This document shows positions 1 through 9,187 of a stretch of 64,000 bases of DNA, in pieces (position 1 is the first letter of the stretch; every line of letters starts with the position of its first letter). Both the position numbers and the translations under genes were made by a program. The DNA comes from Thermomicrobium sp. 4228-Ro (GTDB lineage Bacteria; Chloroflexota; Chloroflexia; Thermomicrobiales; Thermomicrobiaceae), in assembly GCF_026241205.1 (NCBI RefSeq), contig NZ_JAPFQM010000006.1:558001-622000 (forward strand), written 5' to 3'. The notes beneath the pieces were generated by a model. It was not told the origin of the DNA, ran no database searches, and saw only the letters and a program-made list of their open reading frames with translations.

Positions 1-36
1 GGGAACGAACCACGTACCCGCGCCTCCGGCGCGGCT

Positions 37-95
37 GGGCGCGGCACGCCTCGCCCCTACAAGGGAATAGCGGGCGACGCACGCGTCGCCCCGAC
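37..95 (-). repeat. REP-like palindromic units, cluster A
   Basis: Two 24-nt units lie here at 37-60 and 72-95, both in minus orientation. Read on that strand they begin GTAG and GTCG, then GGG, followed by a palindrome with a GT centre. The first has one stem mismatch and the second is perfect (GGGCGACGC / GCGTCGCCC). They belong to the family seen in clusters at 8.0, 34 and 53 kb. The rest of 1-213 contains a further degenerate palindrome near 106-126 and no gene I can support. Confidence 0.75.
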
Positions 96-213
96 AACGG
101 ATGCTGGGCACGACGTGCCGCGCCCCGCTGTGCTCGCAGCGCGCCCGGTCACTCGCCCCAGGAAGGCGCTCAGAGGCAGCCTGACCAAGAAGTCCCGAAC
201 CGGCCTGTGCCAC

Positions 214-241
214 TCAAGTGCTGGGCCGTTCCTTCCGAAAC
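214..241 (+). promoter_or_regulatory. Putative sigma-28 (FliA-like) promoter of first chemoreceptor
   Basis: TCAA, 16 nt, then TCCGAAAC. It matches in layout the elements before the second receptor (5755) and flaG (8687), and resembles the FliA consensus TAAA-N15-GCCGATAA. The element ends 43 nt before the chosen ATG at 285. The -10 half is weaker than in the other two. Confidence 0.4.
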
Positions 242-284
242 CTCGGAATGAGGCGTGAAAGCAGCGGGCGAAGGGGGTACCAGC

Positions 285-2390
285 ATGACGTTCGGATTCC
301 GTGAAAAGGTCCTCGGCATCATCGCCGCGATGGCGGCCGTCTTCGTCCTGCTCGGTGCGGTCGGCTGGTTCTGGCTCGGGAGCAGCCGGAGCGACCTCGA
401 CCAGGTGCGAGAGACGAGCACTGCCATGGCGACCGTCGGCCAAGTTTCCCGTCGCATGACGGAAGTGCGTGCCGACGTCGTCGCCCACGTCGGCGCGACG
501 ACCAACAGTGATTACCGCAAGCAGCTCGACGAGCGGATCGCTCGGCTCGACCAGGAGATCGCCGCCGATCTCGACACTCTCGCCGGGACGGCCCACACGG
601 ATCGGGAGAAGCAGGCGGTGCAGGGCCTCCGCGATGCCTGGACGGCGTACCGGGCGTCGGCCGAGCGCACCCTGCAGCTCTCCCGCAAGTACGACCTCGT
701 CGCGGCGCAGCAGAACATGACGGGTGATGCGGCTCAGAAGTTCGCTGCGCTCCTCGAGGCGATCCGCAGCCTGGAGGAGGCCTTGCAGGCCGATGCGCAG
801 GCGGCCACCGTCCAGGCCGACGCGCGGCTCATGCAGATCCAGTTCGCCATGATGGGTGCTGCAGGCCTCGCCGTCGTTGCCTTCCTCGCGGGGTTCCTCG
901 TCCTGCGACCAGCGCTGCGCACGGTGAGGGAGGTGGCGCGAGCGAGCGAGCGCCTGGCCGAGCAGGAACTGGCAGCGCTGGAAGCGGCGCTCGGCAAGCT
1001 GGCAGCGGGCGATCTGAGCGCGCGCTTCGACGTGACGATGGAACCCCTCGCGGTGCGCGGGCGCGACGAGCTCGGCCGTATGGCGGAGTCGTTCAACCGG
1101 ATGCTCGAGCGCCTGAGCTCGGTCGGGAGCACCTTCGGGCAGGCGCTGGAGGAGCTGGCTGAGCTGGTGCAGCAGGTACGGCGCGCCGTGAGCCAGGTGA
1201 ACGAGGCGGGCGGCCAGACCCGGACGCTCTCGGCCCAGATCGCTGACGCGACCAACGCGGTCGCCCGGACTATCCAGGACGTGGCGCAAGGTTCTTCGAC
1301 CCAGGCCGAGCAGGTGACGAGCGCTTCGACGGCGATCGACGAGATGACGCAGACAATTCAGGCTGTTGCCAAGGCGGCGCAGGAGCAGGGCCGGGCGCTC
1401 CAGCGCGCGACCGAGCTCGTGCAGCACATGGCGGACCGGAACCAGCGGGTGGGCGAGCTGGCCCGCGAGGTGACGGAACGGGCTGGCCGTAACCGGGCGC
1501 AGGCCGAGAACGGCGGCCAGGTCGTGCAACGGACACTCGGGGCCATGGAGAAGGTACGGAAGCAGGTCGAGGAGACGGCTCGTGCGGTTCGAGAGCTCGG
1601 CGAGCGCTCGAAGCAGATCGGCCAGATCGTCGAGGTGATCACCGACCTGACCGAACAGACGAACCTTCTCGCGCTCAATGCGGCGATCGAGGCAGCGCGG
1701 GCTGGGGAGGCCGGCAAGGGGTTCGCGGTCGTGGCCGAGGAGGTACGCAAGCTAGCCGAGCGCTCGGCAGCCTCGACCCAGGAGATCGCCCAGATGGTCC
1801 AGGGGATCCAGCGCACCGTCGAGCAGGCGGTGGCGGCGATGTCCGAGAGTGCTGGCTCTGTCGCACAGGTGAGCGGTGAGGCACGGGAGGTAGCGGAGGT
1901 TTTCGCGGCCATCCGCCAGGCGGCTGAGGAAGTCGCGCAGCGGAACCAGGAACTGCTCCAGTCGCTCGAGGAGATCGCGCAGCGGAGCGCCGAGCTGCGG
2001 GCGACGATGGAGGACACGGCAGCGATCGCTGAGGAGAACGCGGCGTCGGCGAGCGAATTGTCCGCGACAGCCGACCACGTGCGCGGCTCGATCCGCCAGG
2101 TGACAGCGGTCGCCGAGCAGAACGCGGCTGCGGCCGAGGAGGTCTCGGCTGCGACCGAGCAGATGGCGACGCAGGTTGGCGAGATCGCGGCAGCCGCCGA
2201 GCACTTGGTTGCCCTGGCTGGGCAACTGGCCGCGCTGGTGGCGCGGTTCCGGGTGGCCAGCGAGGAACCGTCGAGCGAGCTGGTGCTCGGGAGCGCTGGC
2301 CGCTCGAGCGGGCATCGCGCAGCCGAGGAGGAGCGGTGGCCAGTGGCAGCGGCTCCCTACCCCGTCGGGAACGGCCGGGGATCCTGGTGA
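285..2390 (+). CDS. Methyl-accepting chemotaxis protein
   Basis: Transmembrane chemoreceptor that relays ligand state to CheA. I use the ATG at 285 (701 aa) because an AAGGGGG ribosome site ends 8 nt before it; an upstream in-frame GTG at 255 has none. The order is TM1 (about residues 8-31), a roughly 160-residue helical sensor region, TM2 (about 186-210), a HAMP linker, then a long coiled-coil signalling domain. The conserved hairpin tip ([20 protein letters not shown]) lies near residue 455. No C-terminal CheR/CheB-docking pentapeptide is seen; the tail is short and low-complexity. The stop is 38 nt before the CheA gene, so the two probably share a transcript. The ligand cannot be told from sequence. 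Confidence 0.93.
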   Translation: MTFGFREKVLGIIAAMAAVFVLLGAVGWFWLGSSRSDLDQVRETSTAMATVGQVSRRMTEVRADVVAHVGATTNSDYRKQLDERIARLDQEIAADLDTLAGTAHTDREKQAVQGLRDAWTAYRASAERTLQLSRKYDLVAAQQNMTGDAAQKFAALLEAIRSLEEALQADAQAATVQADARLMQIQFAMMGAAGLAVVAFLAGFLVLRPALRTVREVARASERLAEQELAALEAALGKLAAGDLSARFDVTMEPLAVRGRDELGRMAESFNRMLERLSSVGSTFGQALEELAELVQQVRRAVSQVNEAGGQTRTLSAQIADATNAVARTIQDVAQGSSTQAEQVTSASTAIDEMTQTIQAVAKAAQEQGRALQRATELVQHMADRNQRVGELAREVTERAGRNRAQAENGGQVVQRTLGAMEKVRKQVEETARAVRELGERSKQIGQIVEVITDLTEQTNLLALNAAIEAARAGEAGKGFAVVAEEVRKLAERSAASTQEIAQMVQGIQRTVEQAVAAMSESAGSVAQVSGEAREVAEVFAAIRQAAEEVAQRNQELLQSLEEIAQRSAELRATMEDTAAIAEENAASASELSATADHVRGSIRQVTAVAEQNAAAAEEVSAATEQMATQVGEIAAAAEHLVALAGQLAALVARFRVASEEPSSELVLGSAGRSSGHRAAEEERWPVAAAPYPVGNGRGSW

Positions 2391-2428
2391 GCGCGCACGC
2401 AGGGATGTGGCAGAGGAGGGTGTGAGCC

Positions 2429-5400
2429 GTGGGCGAGGATCGCGAACTGATCGAGATGTTCATCGAAGAGACACGCGAGCGACTCGAGGCGATCGAGCCG
2501 GCCCTCGTCGAGTTGGAGCGTGCTGAATCGGCTGCTGAGAAGGAGCGCCTGCTCAACGACGTCTTCCGGCACCTCCACTCGACCAAGGGGAGCGCGGGGT
2601 ACTTGAACCTGACCGACCTGGTGGCGCTCGTCCATGCAGCCGAGCAGCTGGCCGACGTACTGAGGAAGGGCGCGCCGGTGCGACCCGAGCACGTCGATCT
2701 CCTCTTGCAGACCGTCTCGCAGGTGCGGGCGTATCTCGCGTTCCTCGCCGGGCAGGGCGACGTGCCGGAGGGGCTCGCGGTGTTGACGCAGCGCCTGCAG
2801 GAGGCCGCAGCGGCAGCGTCCCAGCGCTCGGTGTCGACCGCAGAAGCTCCCGCGGTACCGCCGAGCGAGGCGCCGTCCGAGTCGGAGGCGCGCAGTGAAG
2901 AGCTCAAGGCAAGCGAGACCGAACTGACGAGTTCTACTGTCCGGGTGCCGGTGCACGTGCTCGACCGGCTCGGGCGCCTGGCTGAGGAGATGCTGGTTAC
3001 GCGCAATCGCATCACCGCGTTGGCCGCGAACCTCCAGGACGGCGAGCTGGTGGGAGCCTCGAAGAAGCTCTCGGTGATGGTGTCCGAGTTGCAGGACATC
3101 GCGGCGCTCACGCGCCTGCAGCCGATCTCGTCGCTCTTTTCGCAGATGCCGCGCGTCGTGCGCGATGCAGCCCGGGCGACCGGGAAGGAGGTCGACCTCG
3201 TCATCGACGGCGGTCGCTTGGAAGTCGACCGGCGCATCCTGCAGGAACTGCGCGATCCGCTGGTGCACCTGTTGCGCAACGCGGTCGATCACGGGATCGA
3301 GTCACCGGAACGGCGCATCGCCTACGGCAAACCGTCGCGTGGTCGCATCACCTTGCGGGCGATGCGCGAGGGGTCGAACCTGGTCATCGAGGTGAGCGAC
3401 GATGGGAAAGGGATCGACTACGAGGCAGTCCGCCAGAAGGCGGTCGAGCGTGGGTTCGTCAGCGCGCGCGAAGCGGCCACGCTGACCGAGGCGGAACTCA
3501 ATGCGCTCCTGCTCCGGCCCGGTTTCTCGACACGTGACCAGGCGACCGAGCTCTCCGGTCGCGGTGTCGGGCTGGACGTCGTGGCGGTGCGGATGCAGGA
3601 ACTGGGCGGGAACCTGACCATCTCGTCAGTGCTCGGGCAGGGAACGACGATCCGGCTGGTCGTACCGACCTCGGTCTCGGTGATGAATACGCTCGTCTTC
3701 ACTGCGCGCGGGTACCTCCTCGGTATCCCGTATAACGTCGTCCAAGAGATCGTGCTCATCACTGACCGCGACATCGAGCACTACGGCGAGCAGGACGTCT
3801 TCCGCCTCCGTGATCAACTGGTGCCGCTCTTCACGCTCGCGAGCTGGCCGGAACGGGGCGAGGGCACCGAGCGGCAGACCGGTAAGCACTACGTACTCGT
3901 CCTGCGTGGCGAAGGGACACTGGCCGGTCTCCTCTGCGACGGGATCGCGCGCTTCGAGGAGCTCATCGTCAAACCGGTCGGGAACCTGCTGCGGGGAGTC
4001 GAGAGCGTCAGTGGTCTCGCGACGCTCGGCACCGGCGAAATCGTCTTGATCCTCGAGCCGGAGAAGATCCTGGCCGAAGCGGGACTGGCGATGGCCAAGA
4101 TCCAGACGGAGCAGGTACAGCTGGGACTCGTCCACGAGCACCACACGGCCGAAGATGACCTCGCTGAGCGGCTGGTGTTGCTCAAGGGCTACGGCGAGCA
4201 CCGCTATGCGTTGCCGGTACGGCTCGTCTCGCGGATCGTGCGCTTTACCCCGGAGGTGCTGGCGGTCTTCGGTGAGCGAGTCTACTACCGGACCGAGGAA
4301 GCACTCATCCCCCTCGTCGATCTCGATCGGGCATTACGCCTCGGCTCAGGTGGTGTCGAGAGCGGTGGCATCGCGGTGCTGTTGCGGGCGGACAACCTCG
4401 AGTGCGGGTTCGTCGCGGCGCAGGTCGTCCGGATCGGTCGCGTCGGTGTGGAACCGGAGGCGTCGGATCGGCATGGCGTTGCTGGACTGCTCAACCTCCC
4501 GGACGGCGTGTACCTCATGGTCGATGTGCCGACTGTCGTGCACCACGAGCTGCGGCGGCTCTACGAGTCGCGGCAGGAGAGCCGCTCGGTGCGGGGCAAG
4601 AAGGCGCTCATCGTCGAGGACAGCGTGTTCTATCGCGACGCGCTCGAGGCGGTGCTCAAACGGGCCGGTTACGCTGTGAGCGCGGTGGGGAGCGTCGAGG
4701 AGGCGCTGGTGTTCCTGGCGCGTGTCCCGGACGTGGCGCTCGTCATCACCGACTACATGCTGCCCGGCAAGAGCGGTCTCGACCTGATCCAGGCCGTGCG
4801 GAACGGTGAGACCGCAGTTCGTACGGACGTACCGATCGTCGTCCTCTCGCAGTACCTGAGCGACTCGCAGGCAGGGCCGGAAGTGGCCCAGCGGTTGCGG
4901 GCAGCCGGTGCCAACGCGGTCTACGCGAAGTTCGACGAGCTGGAGCAGAGCGAACTCCTCGAGCAGTTCCGGCACCTGGTGGTGCACGATACGGCGGAGG
5001 ACGAGCGAACCGAGCAGCAGCATGCTGCAGAGGACGAGACAGTGCATGTCCTGGCGGTGAACCTCGGCCCGGAAGTGTACGGTGTACCGATCGACCGCGT
5101 GCGGGAGATCACGACGCTCGACGGCGTGACCCCGACACCGCTCGACGATGCCGGGTTCCTCGGCCTGGCTAACATCCGCGGCGAGATCGTACCGGTGTTC
5201 GACCTCGGTGGGGTGCTCCGCCGGCCGATCCAGACGAACGGCGAGGCGGTCGACGTGGTGACGCTGACCAGCCTGGGGCCGATGGTACTGCGCGGCGAGA
5301 GCATCCGCGGCACCATCCGTGTGCCGGTGAAGGAGCTCCGCGAACCGACCGGAAACCTCGGCCCGCTCGCCGAGCTGGTACCGTCGGTCGCGACGCTGCC

Positions 5401-5467
5401 GGACTGCCTCCTGCAGGTCGTCGAGCTCGAGAAGTTGGCGAGCGTCTGCCTCGGCCGCCGCAGCTGA
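2429..5467 (+). CDS. cheA: CheA-type hybrid chemotaxis histidine kinase with receiver and multiple CheW domains
   Basis: Central kinase of the chemotaxis array: it autophosphorylates on an N-terminal HPt histidine and passes phosphate to response regulators. The GTG start at 2429 has GAGGAGGG 8 nt upstream. Of 1012 residues, the HPt domain carries His50 in HSTKGSAG. A dimerisation helix region follows (about 170-235), then the ATPase domain with N-box HLLRNAVDHGIES (about 279), DDGKG (about 325) and GRGVGLD (about 377). Next come a CheW-like domain (about 415-545), a second diverged CheW-like segment (about 575-705), a receiver domain (about 725-850, phospho-Asp in TDYMLPG) and a final clear CheW domain (about 868-1005). 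I see no obvious P2 domain. No separate CheW, CheY, CheR or CheB is encoded in the window, and the fused modules may stand in for some of them. Confidence 0.93.
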   Translation: MGEDRELIEMFIEETRERLEAIEPALVELERAESAAEKERLLNDVFRHLHSTKGSAGYLNLTDLVALVHAAEQLADVLRKGAPVRPEHVDLLLQTVSQVRAYLAFLAGQGDVPEGLAVLTQRLQEAAAAASQRSVSTAEAPAVPPSEAPSESEARSEELKASETELTSSTVRVPVHVLDRLGRLAEEMLVTRNRITALAANLQDGELVGASKKLSVMVSELQDIAALTRLQPISSLFSQMPRVVRDAARATGKEVDLVIDGGRLEVDRRILQELRDPLVHLLRNAVDHGIESPERRIAYGKPSRGRITLRAMREGSNLVIEVSDDGKGIDYEAVRQKAVERGFVSAREAATLTEAELNALLLRPGFSTRDQATELSGRGVGLDVVAVRMQELGGNLTISSVLGQGTTIRLVVPTSVSVMNTLVFTARGYLLGIPYNVVQEIVLITDRDIEHYGEQDVFRLRDQLVPLFTLASWPERGEGTERQTGKHYVLVLRGEGTLAGLLCDGIARFEELIVKPVGNLLRGVESVSGLATLGTGEIVLILEPEKILAEAGLAMAKIQTEQVQLGLVHEHHTAEDDLAERLVLLKGYGEHRYALPVRLVSRIVRFTPEVLAVFGERVYYRTEEALIPLVDLDRALRLGSGGVESGGIAVLLRADNLECGFVAAQVVRIGRVGVEPEASDRHGVAGLLNLPDGVYLMVDVPTVVHHELRRLYESRQESRSVRGKKALIVEDSVFYRDALEAVLKRAGYAVSAVGSVEEALVFLARVPDVALVITDYMLPGKSGLDLIQAVRNGETAVRTDVPIVVLSQYLSDSQAGPEVAQRLRAAGANAVYAKFDELEQSELLEQFRHLVVHDTAEDERTEQQHAAEDETVHVLAVNLGPEVYGVPIDRVREITTLDGVTPTPLDDAGFLGLANIRGEIVPVFDLGGVLRRPIQTNGEAVDVVTLTSLGPMVLRGESIRGTIRVPVKELREPTGNLGPLAELVPSVATLPDCLLQVVELEKLASVCLGRRS

Positions 5468-5492
5468 TGCCGCTACTCGTCGCCATCGCGCC

Positions 5493-5553
5493 GGCAGGGC
5501 CAGTGCCCACCGTGCTGGCCCTGCCAGGAGCGACCGCCGTGGCGGAGCGGTCG
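5493..5553 (+). terminator. Tandem hairpins after cheA
   Basis: A perfect 11-bp stem (5493-5503 with 5515-5525, 11-nt loop) is followed by a perfect 7-bp stem (5531-5537 with 5547-5553). No U-run follows, only a pyrimidine-rich stretch, so this is a hairpin-type terminator candidate between cheA and the next receptor. The remaining space to 5754 shows no supported gene. Confidence 0.5.
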
Positions 5554-5754
5554 TACCCTCCCCCTCTTGCTCGTGTGGCATCGATCAACGCGGACTCGGC
5601 AAACGGCCGAAGGTGCGCTGTATGAGAACGCTGTGCACTGTTCTCGCTCGGTCAACGTCTGGCCGGAATGGCCCCAACCGCCTCTTTGTGTCGCACAAAA
5701 AGAACGGAATCCCCGATCCGTCCGTGCTGGAAACTCCTTCTCGTGGCTTCACCC

Positions 5755-5782
5755 TTTAGGAAATCGCGAGAACTGCCGATCA
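5755..5782 (+). promoter_or_regulatory. Putative sigma-28 (FliA-like) promoter of second chemoreceptor
   Basis: TTTA, 16 nt, then GCCGATCA. The -10 block matches 7 of 8 positions of the FliA -10 consensus GCCGATAA, and chemoreceptor genes are classical FliA targets. The start codon is 72 nt downstream, leaving a short leader that contains a perfect hairpin. Confidence 0.55.
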
Positions 5783-5793
5783 CTGCAGTGGAC

Positions 5794-5815
5794 GACTAGC
5801 CGCATTGGGCTAGTC
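5794..5815 (+). other. Perfect hairpin at 5' end of receptor leader
   Basis: An 8-bp perfect stem (5794-5801 with 5808-5815) with a 6-nt loop. It lies about 12 nt downstream of the putative -10 element, so it would sit at the extreme 5' end of the transcript. A role as a 5' stabilising stem or a protein-binding site is inference only. Confidence 0.5.
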
Positions 5816-5853
5816 AGCAGGTAGGCAAAACGGTCGGTCAGGAAGGAGGAACG

Positions 5854-7953
5854 ATGGGGCGGATCGGTCTGTTCTGGCGGTTGCGGTTGTTGGTCGCAGC
5901 GGTGCTGGCGGTCGGCGCGGTAGGAATCCTGATCGGGTCGGTGAGTCTCTCCTCGGTCGTGCGGGAGTCGCGCAGGGTGGTCCAGCACGAGGTACCGGCG
6001 ATCGAGCTGTTGCTCAACATCGACCGCGATGCGTATCAGGCCCAGTACGCGCTCGAGCGCAGCCTGCTGGCGACCGATCCGCAGGAACGGGAGGAGCAGC
6101 TGGCCGATTTCCGCGAGAATGCCCAACAGACTGGTGACCGTTGGGAGCAGTATAAGGCGCTGGTGCTGGGAAGCGACGCAGAACGGGCACAGTGGGAGGT
6201 CTACGAGACCGAGCGCGCGGCCTGGTTGGCAGCCGCCGAGCAGGTGGCCCAGGCGAGTGCCGCTGGCAACGTTGAGCAGGCCCTGACGCTCCTACCCGAG
6301 GCGCGGGCGCACTTCGGGCCGATGCGCGAGGCGTTGAATACCTTGCAGGACGAGGTCTACAGTCCGGCGATCGCTGCGCACGGTGAGGCGGTGGTCAGGC
6401 TGAGCGAACAGCGGTCGCTCCTGATGTGGGGACTCCTCGCTCTCGCGGTCGTTGTCGGTACAGCGCTCTCCTGGCTGGTGGGCCGGCAGATCGCGCGACC
6501 GATGCGACTCTTGGCGGACGCGGCGGAAGCGATCGCGGCCGGGATGGTGGACCGATTGCACCTTCCACGCTACACGGCGCGGGACGATCTAGGCCGGCTC
6601 GTGGCGCAGTTCGGAGCGATGGCTCAACGGATTCGTCAGGTTGCCGACCAAGCAGTGCGAGTCGGAGCCGGGCAACTCACGACGCAGATCGAAGTGGTGC
6701 GTGAGGGTGACGCGCTCGGCGGTGCCTTCAGCCAACTCGTGATGTCCCTGCGTACGACGCTCAGTGAGGTGCAGGCTCTGGGTGAACGCGTTGCATCCGC
6801 TGCCACCCTGCTGCGCGAGCAGGCCCACCGGATCGAACGAGCGAGTGGGCAAGCGGCCGACGCGGTCCGCGCGGTGGCGAGCGGATCGGGCGAGCAGTCG
6901 ACACGGGTGACACAGCTTGCCCGGGCGCTCGACGAGATCGCCGAGACAGTAGCAGCGGTCGCCAAGGCAGCGCAGGAGCAGGGAAGCGCGTTGCAGCGAG
7001 CGGTCGAGGTAGCCCAGCGAATGAGCGAGCGCGTCGCGGGTGTGGAACAGCTCGCGCGGGCCGGCTTGGCGACAGCACAGGACAACGCTGGCCGGGCCGA
7101 AAGGGGCAGGGAAACGGTCGAGCGGACGCTGAAGGACGTGCTGGGAGCCAGCGAGCGGGTCAGTCAGGCATCGCGCACGGTGAGCGATCTCGGCGAACGC
7201 TCGCGGCAGATCGGGCAGATCGTCGAGGCGATCGAGGGGCTCGCCGAGCAGACGAACCTCCTGGCGCTCAATGCCGCGATCGAGGCGGCCCGAGCCGGCG
7301 AAGCGGGTAAGGGGTTCGCGGTCGTCGCCGAGGAGGTGCGCAAGCTGGCTGAGCGCTCGGCAGTCGCAGCACGGCAGATCGCCGAGTTGATCGGTGGTGT
7401 GCAGGAGCTCGTCGAACGAGCAGTCGAGACGATGGCTGCCAGTGCCCAGCAGGTGGAGGCAGTGAGCGAGCGAGCTGAGACGTTGCGACACGCCTTCGAG
7501 GTGTTCGCCAGCTCGGCCCGCGAGGTCGAGCAGCAGAGCCGGCAGACGTTGGAGGCCGCTGAGGCGATCGGGCGCGAGAGCCGGGAACTCAAGACGTTGA
7601 TGGAGGAGACCGCGGCGATCGCCGAGGAGAATAGCGCTGCGGCAGCACAACTCGCGGCGACGGTCGGCCGCATGCGGCAGGATGTCCAGCACGTCGTCAC
7701 GCTCGTCGAGGGGAACACTTCGGCGGTGGAAGAGGTTTCGGCAGCGGTCGAGGAACTGGCGGCGCAGGCGAGCGAGGTCAGCGGTGCAGCCAGCGGACTG
7801 GACGGGGTCGCACACGATTTGCGTCGTGCGCTGGCTTGGTTCGAGCTGGACGGAGTGCCCAACGGGGACGCACCCGTGACAGGTTCGGGTGGGCCTATTG
7901 CGGGCGCGACGAATGGGCACCGTAACGGTACGCTGGTTGCGGTCGGCGACTGA
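5854..7953 (+). CDS. Methyl-accepting chemotaxis protein
   Basis: Second transmembrane chemoreceptor, 699 aa, with a strong AAGGAGGAA site before the ATG. TM1 is near residues 7-30. A helical extracytoplasmic region of about 160 residues follows (four-helix-bundle style). TM2 is near 189-210 and a HAMP domain near 211-265, then the coiled-coil signalling domain with the same tip motif as the first receptor (near residue 463). The cytoplasmic halves of the two receptors are close paralogues, while the sensor halves differ, so they probably feed different signals to the same CheA. The last 40 or so residues are low-complexity and carry no docking pentapeptide. Confidence 0.93.
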   Translation: MGRIGLFWRLRLLVAAVLAVGAVGILIGSVSLSSVVRESRRVVQHEVPAIELLLNIDRDAYQAQYALERSLLATDPQEREEQLADFRENAQQTGDRWEQYKALVLGSDAERAQWEVYETERAAWLAAAEQVAQASAAGNVEQALTLLPEARAHFGPMREALNTLQDEVYSPAIAAHGEAVVRLSEQRSLLMWGLLALAVVVGTALSWLVGRQIARPMRLLADAAEAIAAGMVDRLHLPRYTARDDLGRLVAQFGAMAQRIRQVADQAVRVGAGQLTTQIEVVREGDALGGAFSQLVMSLRTTLSEVQALGERVASAATLLREQAHRIERASGQAADAVRAVASGSGEQSTRVTQLARALDEIAETVAAVAKAAQEQGSALQRAVEVAQRMSERVAGVEQLARAGLATAQDNAGRAERGRETVERTLKDVLGASERVSQASRTVSDLGERSRQIGQIVEAIEGLAEQTNLLALNAAIEAARAGEAGKGFAVVAEEVRKLAERSAVAARQIAELIGGVQELVERAVETMAASAQQVEAVSERAETLRHAFEVFASSAREVEQQSRQTLEAAEAIGRESRELKTLMEETAAIAEENSAAAAQLAATVGRMRQDVQHVVTLVEGNTSAVEEVSAAVEELAAQASEVSGAASGLDGVAHDLRRALAWFELDGVPNGDAPVTGSGGPIAGATNGHRNGTLVAVGD

Positions 7954-8040
7954 GCGCGATGGAGTCTCGCGCGACGGTCATCACACCGTCCCTCCTCAGG
8001 GCGCGGCACGGGGATGGTTCCCGGCCCTCGCGGGCCGGGC

Positions 8041-8376
8041 GAGTCAGGTACGCCTGACCCGAAGGGTCGGGCACGTCCGACCCCTCCAGGGATCGACGGT
8101 GGTCGATCGAACGCGGGTGGGCGACCGGCAGGCGGCCGCTGGCAACCGGCCACGCCGGTTTCCCTGTGTCGGGGCGACGCGTGCGTCGCCCGTGGGACAC
8201 CCGTCACCCCCGGCTCGCTCGTGCTCGCTACCCCCTCTCCCGCGCCGTGCGGGAGAGGGGGGCCAGGGGGTGAGGGGGCTCGATCGCCTGCCTTGCTCGG
8301 CCGCGCCGACAGGCGCGGGAATGGATTCGTTTCCCGGGCCTCACGGCCCGGCGGGTCAGGCACGCCTGACCCCTAC
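8041..8376. repeat. REP-like palindromic units, cluster B
   Basis: The 816-nt gap between the receptor and flaG holds four palindromic units: a degenerate one near 8041-8064, 8064-8087 (minus, one mismatched pair), 8168-8191 (plus, GTCG start) and 8353-8376 (minus, perfect GGGTCAGGC / GCCTGACCC stem). A larger hairpin lies between them: 12 bp perfect, 8232-8243 with 8249-8260, loop GCCGT. The low-complexity translations in this gap are not genes. Confidence 0.8.
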
Positions 8377-8686
8377 GGCGACGACGGGAATCGACGGTTG
8401 CAGGTGGACGATGTATCGGGAACCTCCCCTGAGCGGCCACACCCATTTCTCTCGTCGGGGCGCGGCCTGCTGCGCCCGTCCGCACCGCCCCGTGCGGGGT
8501 TATCCCGGCCGGCCCGCACCGTACTGCCAGATCCCTCTGCGCCGGGCCGCTGGTTGCTCCCTCTCTCGTGGGTGTGGGAGATCCGGGCCACAGGTTTTGT
8601 GGTTCGTGGGGTAAGGAGCACTGACCCGTGCCGGAACGCCGGTGGGCGAGAGGAAAACGGTGCGACTTCGACCCCTCAGCTCCCTC

Positions 8687-8714
8687 TCAAGCGATTCCTC
8701 CTTCTCGCCGAATA
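8687..8714 (+). promoter_or_regulatory. Putative sigma-28 (FliA-like) promoter of flaG-fliD-fliS operon
   Basis: TCAA, 16 nt, then GCCGAATA. It has the same TCAAG beginning and the same 16-nt spacing as the element before the first receptor, with a -10 close to GCCGATAA. It lies 56 nt upstream of the flaG start. Late filament genes are typical FliA targets. Confidence 0.55.
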
Positions 8715-8769
8715 TTCCCGAGTAGGGGTGAACGGTCGCAGGGAAGCAGTCCGAGCGCGAGGGAGCGCG

Positions 8770-9141
8770 ATGAACCCGCCGATCACACCAGTTCCACCGA
8801 TCGGCCCGAACGAACCGGGTCCAGTCGAAGAGGCAGCGCCACTCCAGCCGGTCAAGCCGGTGGAACCGAACGTGCCGTCGTCTGGTACGGCGAATCGTGG
8901 AGCGGAATCAGCCGGGAAGCGCGACGTCATTCCTGCGCATCGGGTCGACCTGAGTCTCGACCCCCAGCTGGTGCGGAAGATCCCGCGCGACGTCTATCTC
9001 CGGTACTACGTCCGCCCCGGGATCGGGAACTGGGTCGTCCAGCTGATCGACCGGGAGACGCAGGAAGTGATCCGCGAGATCCCGCCCGGTGGTCTCAAGG
9101 AGTTCCTGCAGCAGCTGGCCGAGCAACGGGGGCAGGAGTGA
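8770..9141 (+). CDS. flaG: FlaG family flagellar protein
   Basis: Small flagellar protein of the FlaG family, which influences filament length and is usually encoded beside fliD. I use the ATG at 8770 (123 aa, GAGGGA upstream). An in-frame GTG at 8728 would add 14 residues but has poor spacing. The first half is Pro-rich and probably disordered. The second half carries the family signature: a basic helix, then VVQLIDRETQEVIREIPP and a C-terminal helix (about residues 90-118). It is the first gene after the sigma-28-like promoter, 46 nt before fliD. Confidence 0.85.
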   Translation: MNPPITPVPPIGPNEPGPVEEAAPLQPVKPVEPNVPSSGTANRGAESAGKRDVIPAHRVDLSLDPQLVRKIPRDVYLRYYVRPGIGNWVVQLIDRETQEVIREIPPGGLKEFLQQLAEQRGQE

Positions 9142-9187
9142 ACGGGCGACTGCCAGAACGCAGCGGCGCGCTGGAAAGGGGTCAGCG

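Noticed and set aside
57-1529. Long minus-strand frame over the first chemoreceptor
   Set aside because: It is antisense to a clear chemoreceptor, very Arg/His/Leu-rich, and has no recognisable motif. High GC makes such shadow frames common here.
5567-5824. Open frame and possible c-di-GMP (GEMM) riboswitch before the second receptor
   Set aside because: The frame overlaps the predicted promoter and has no ribosome site. The conserved GEMM core elements were not found; only a simple hairpin is present.
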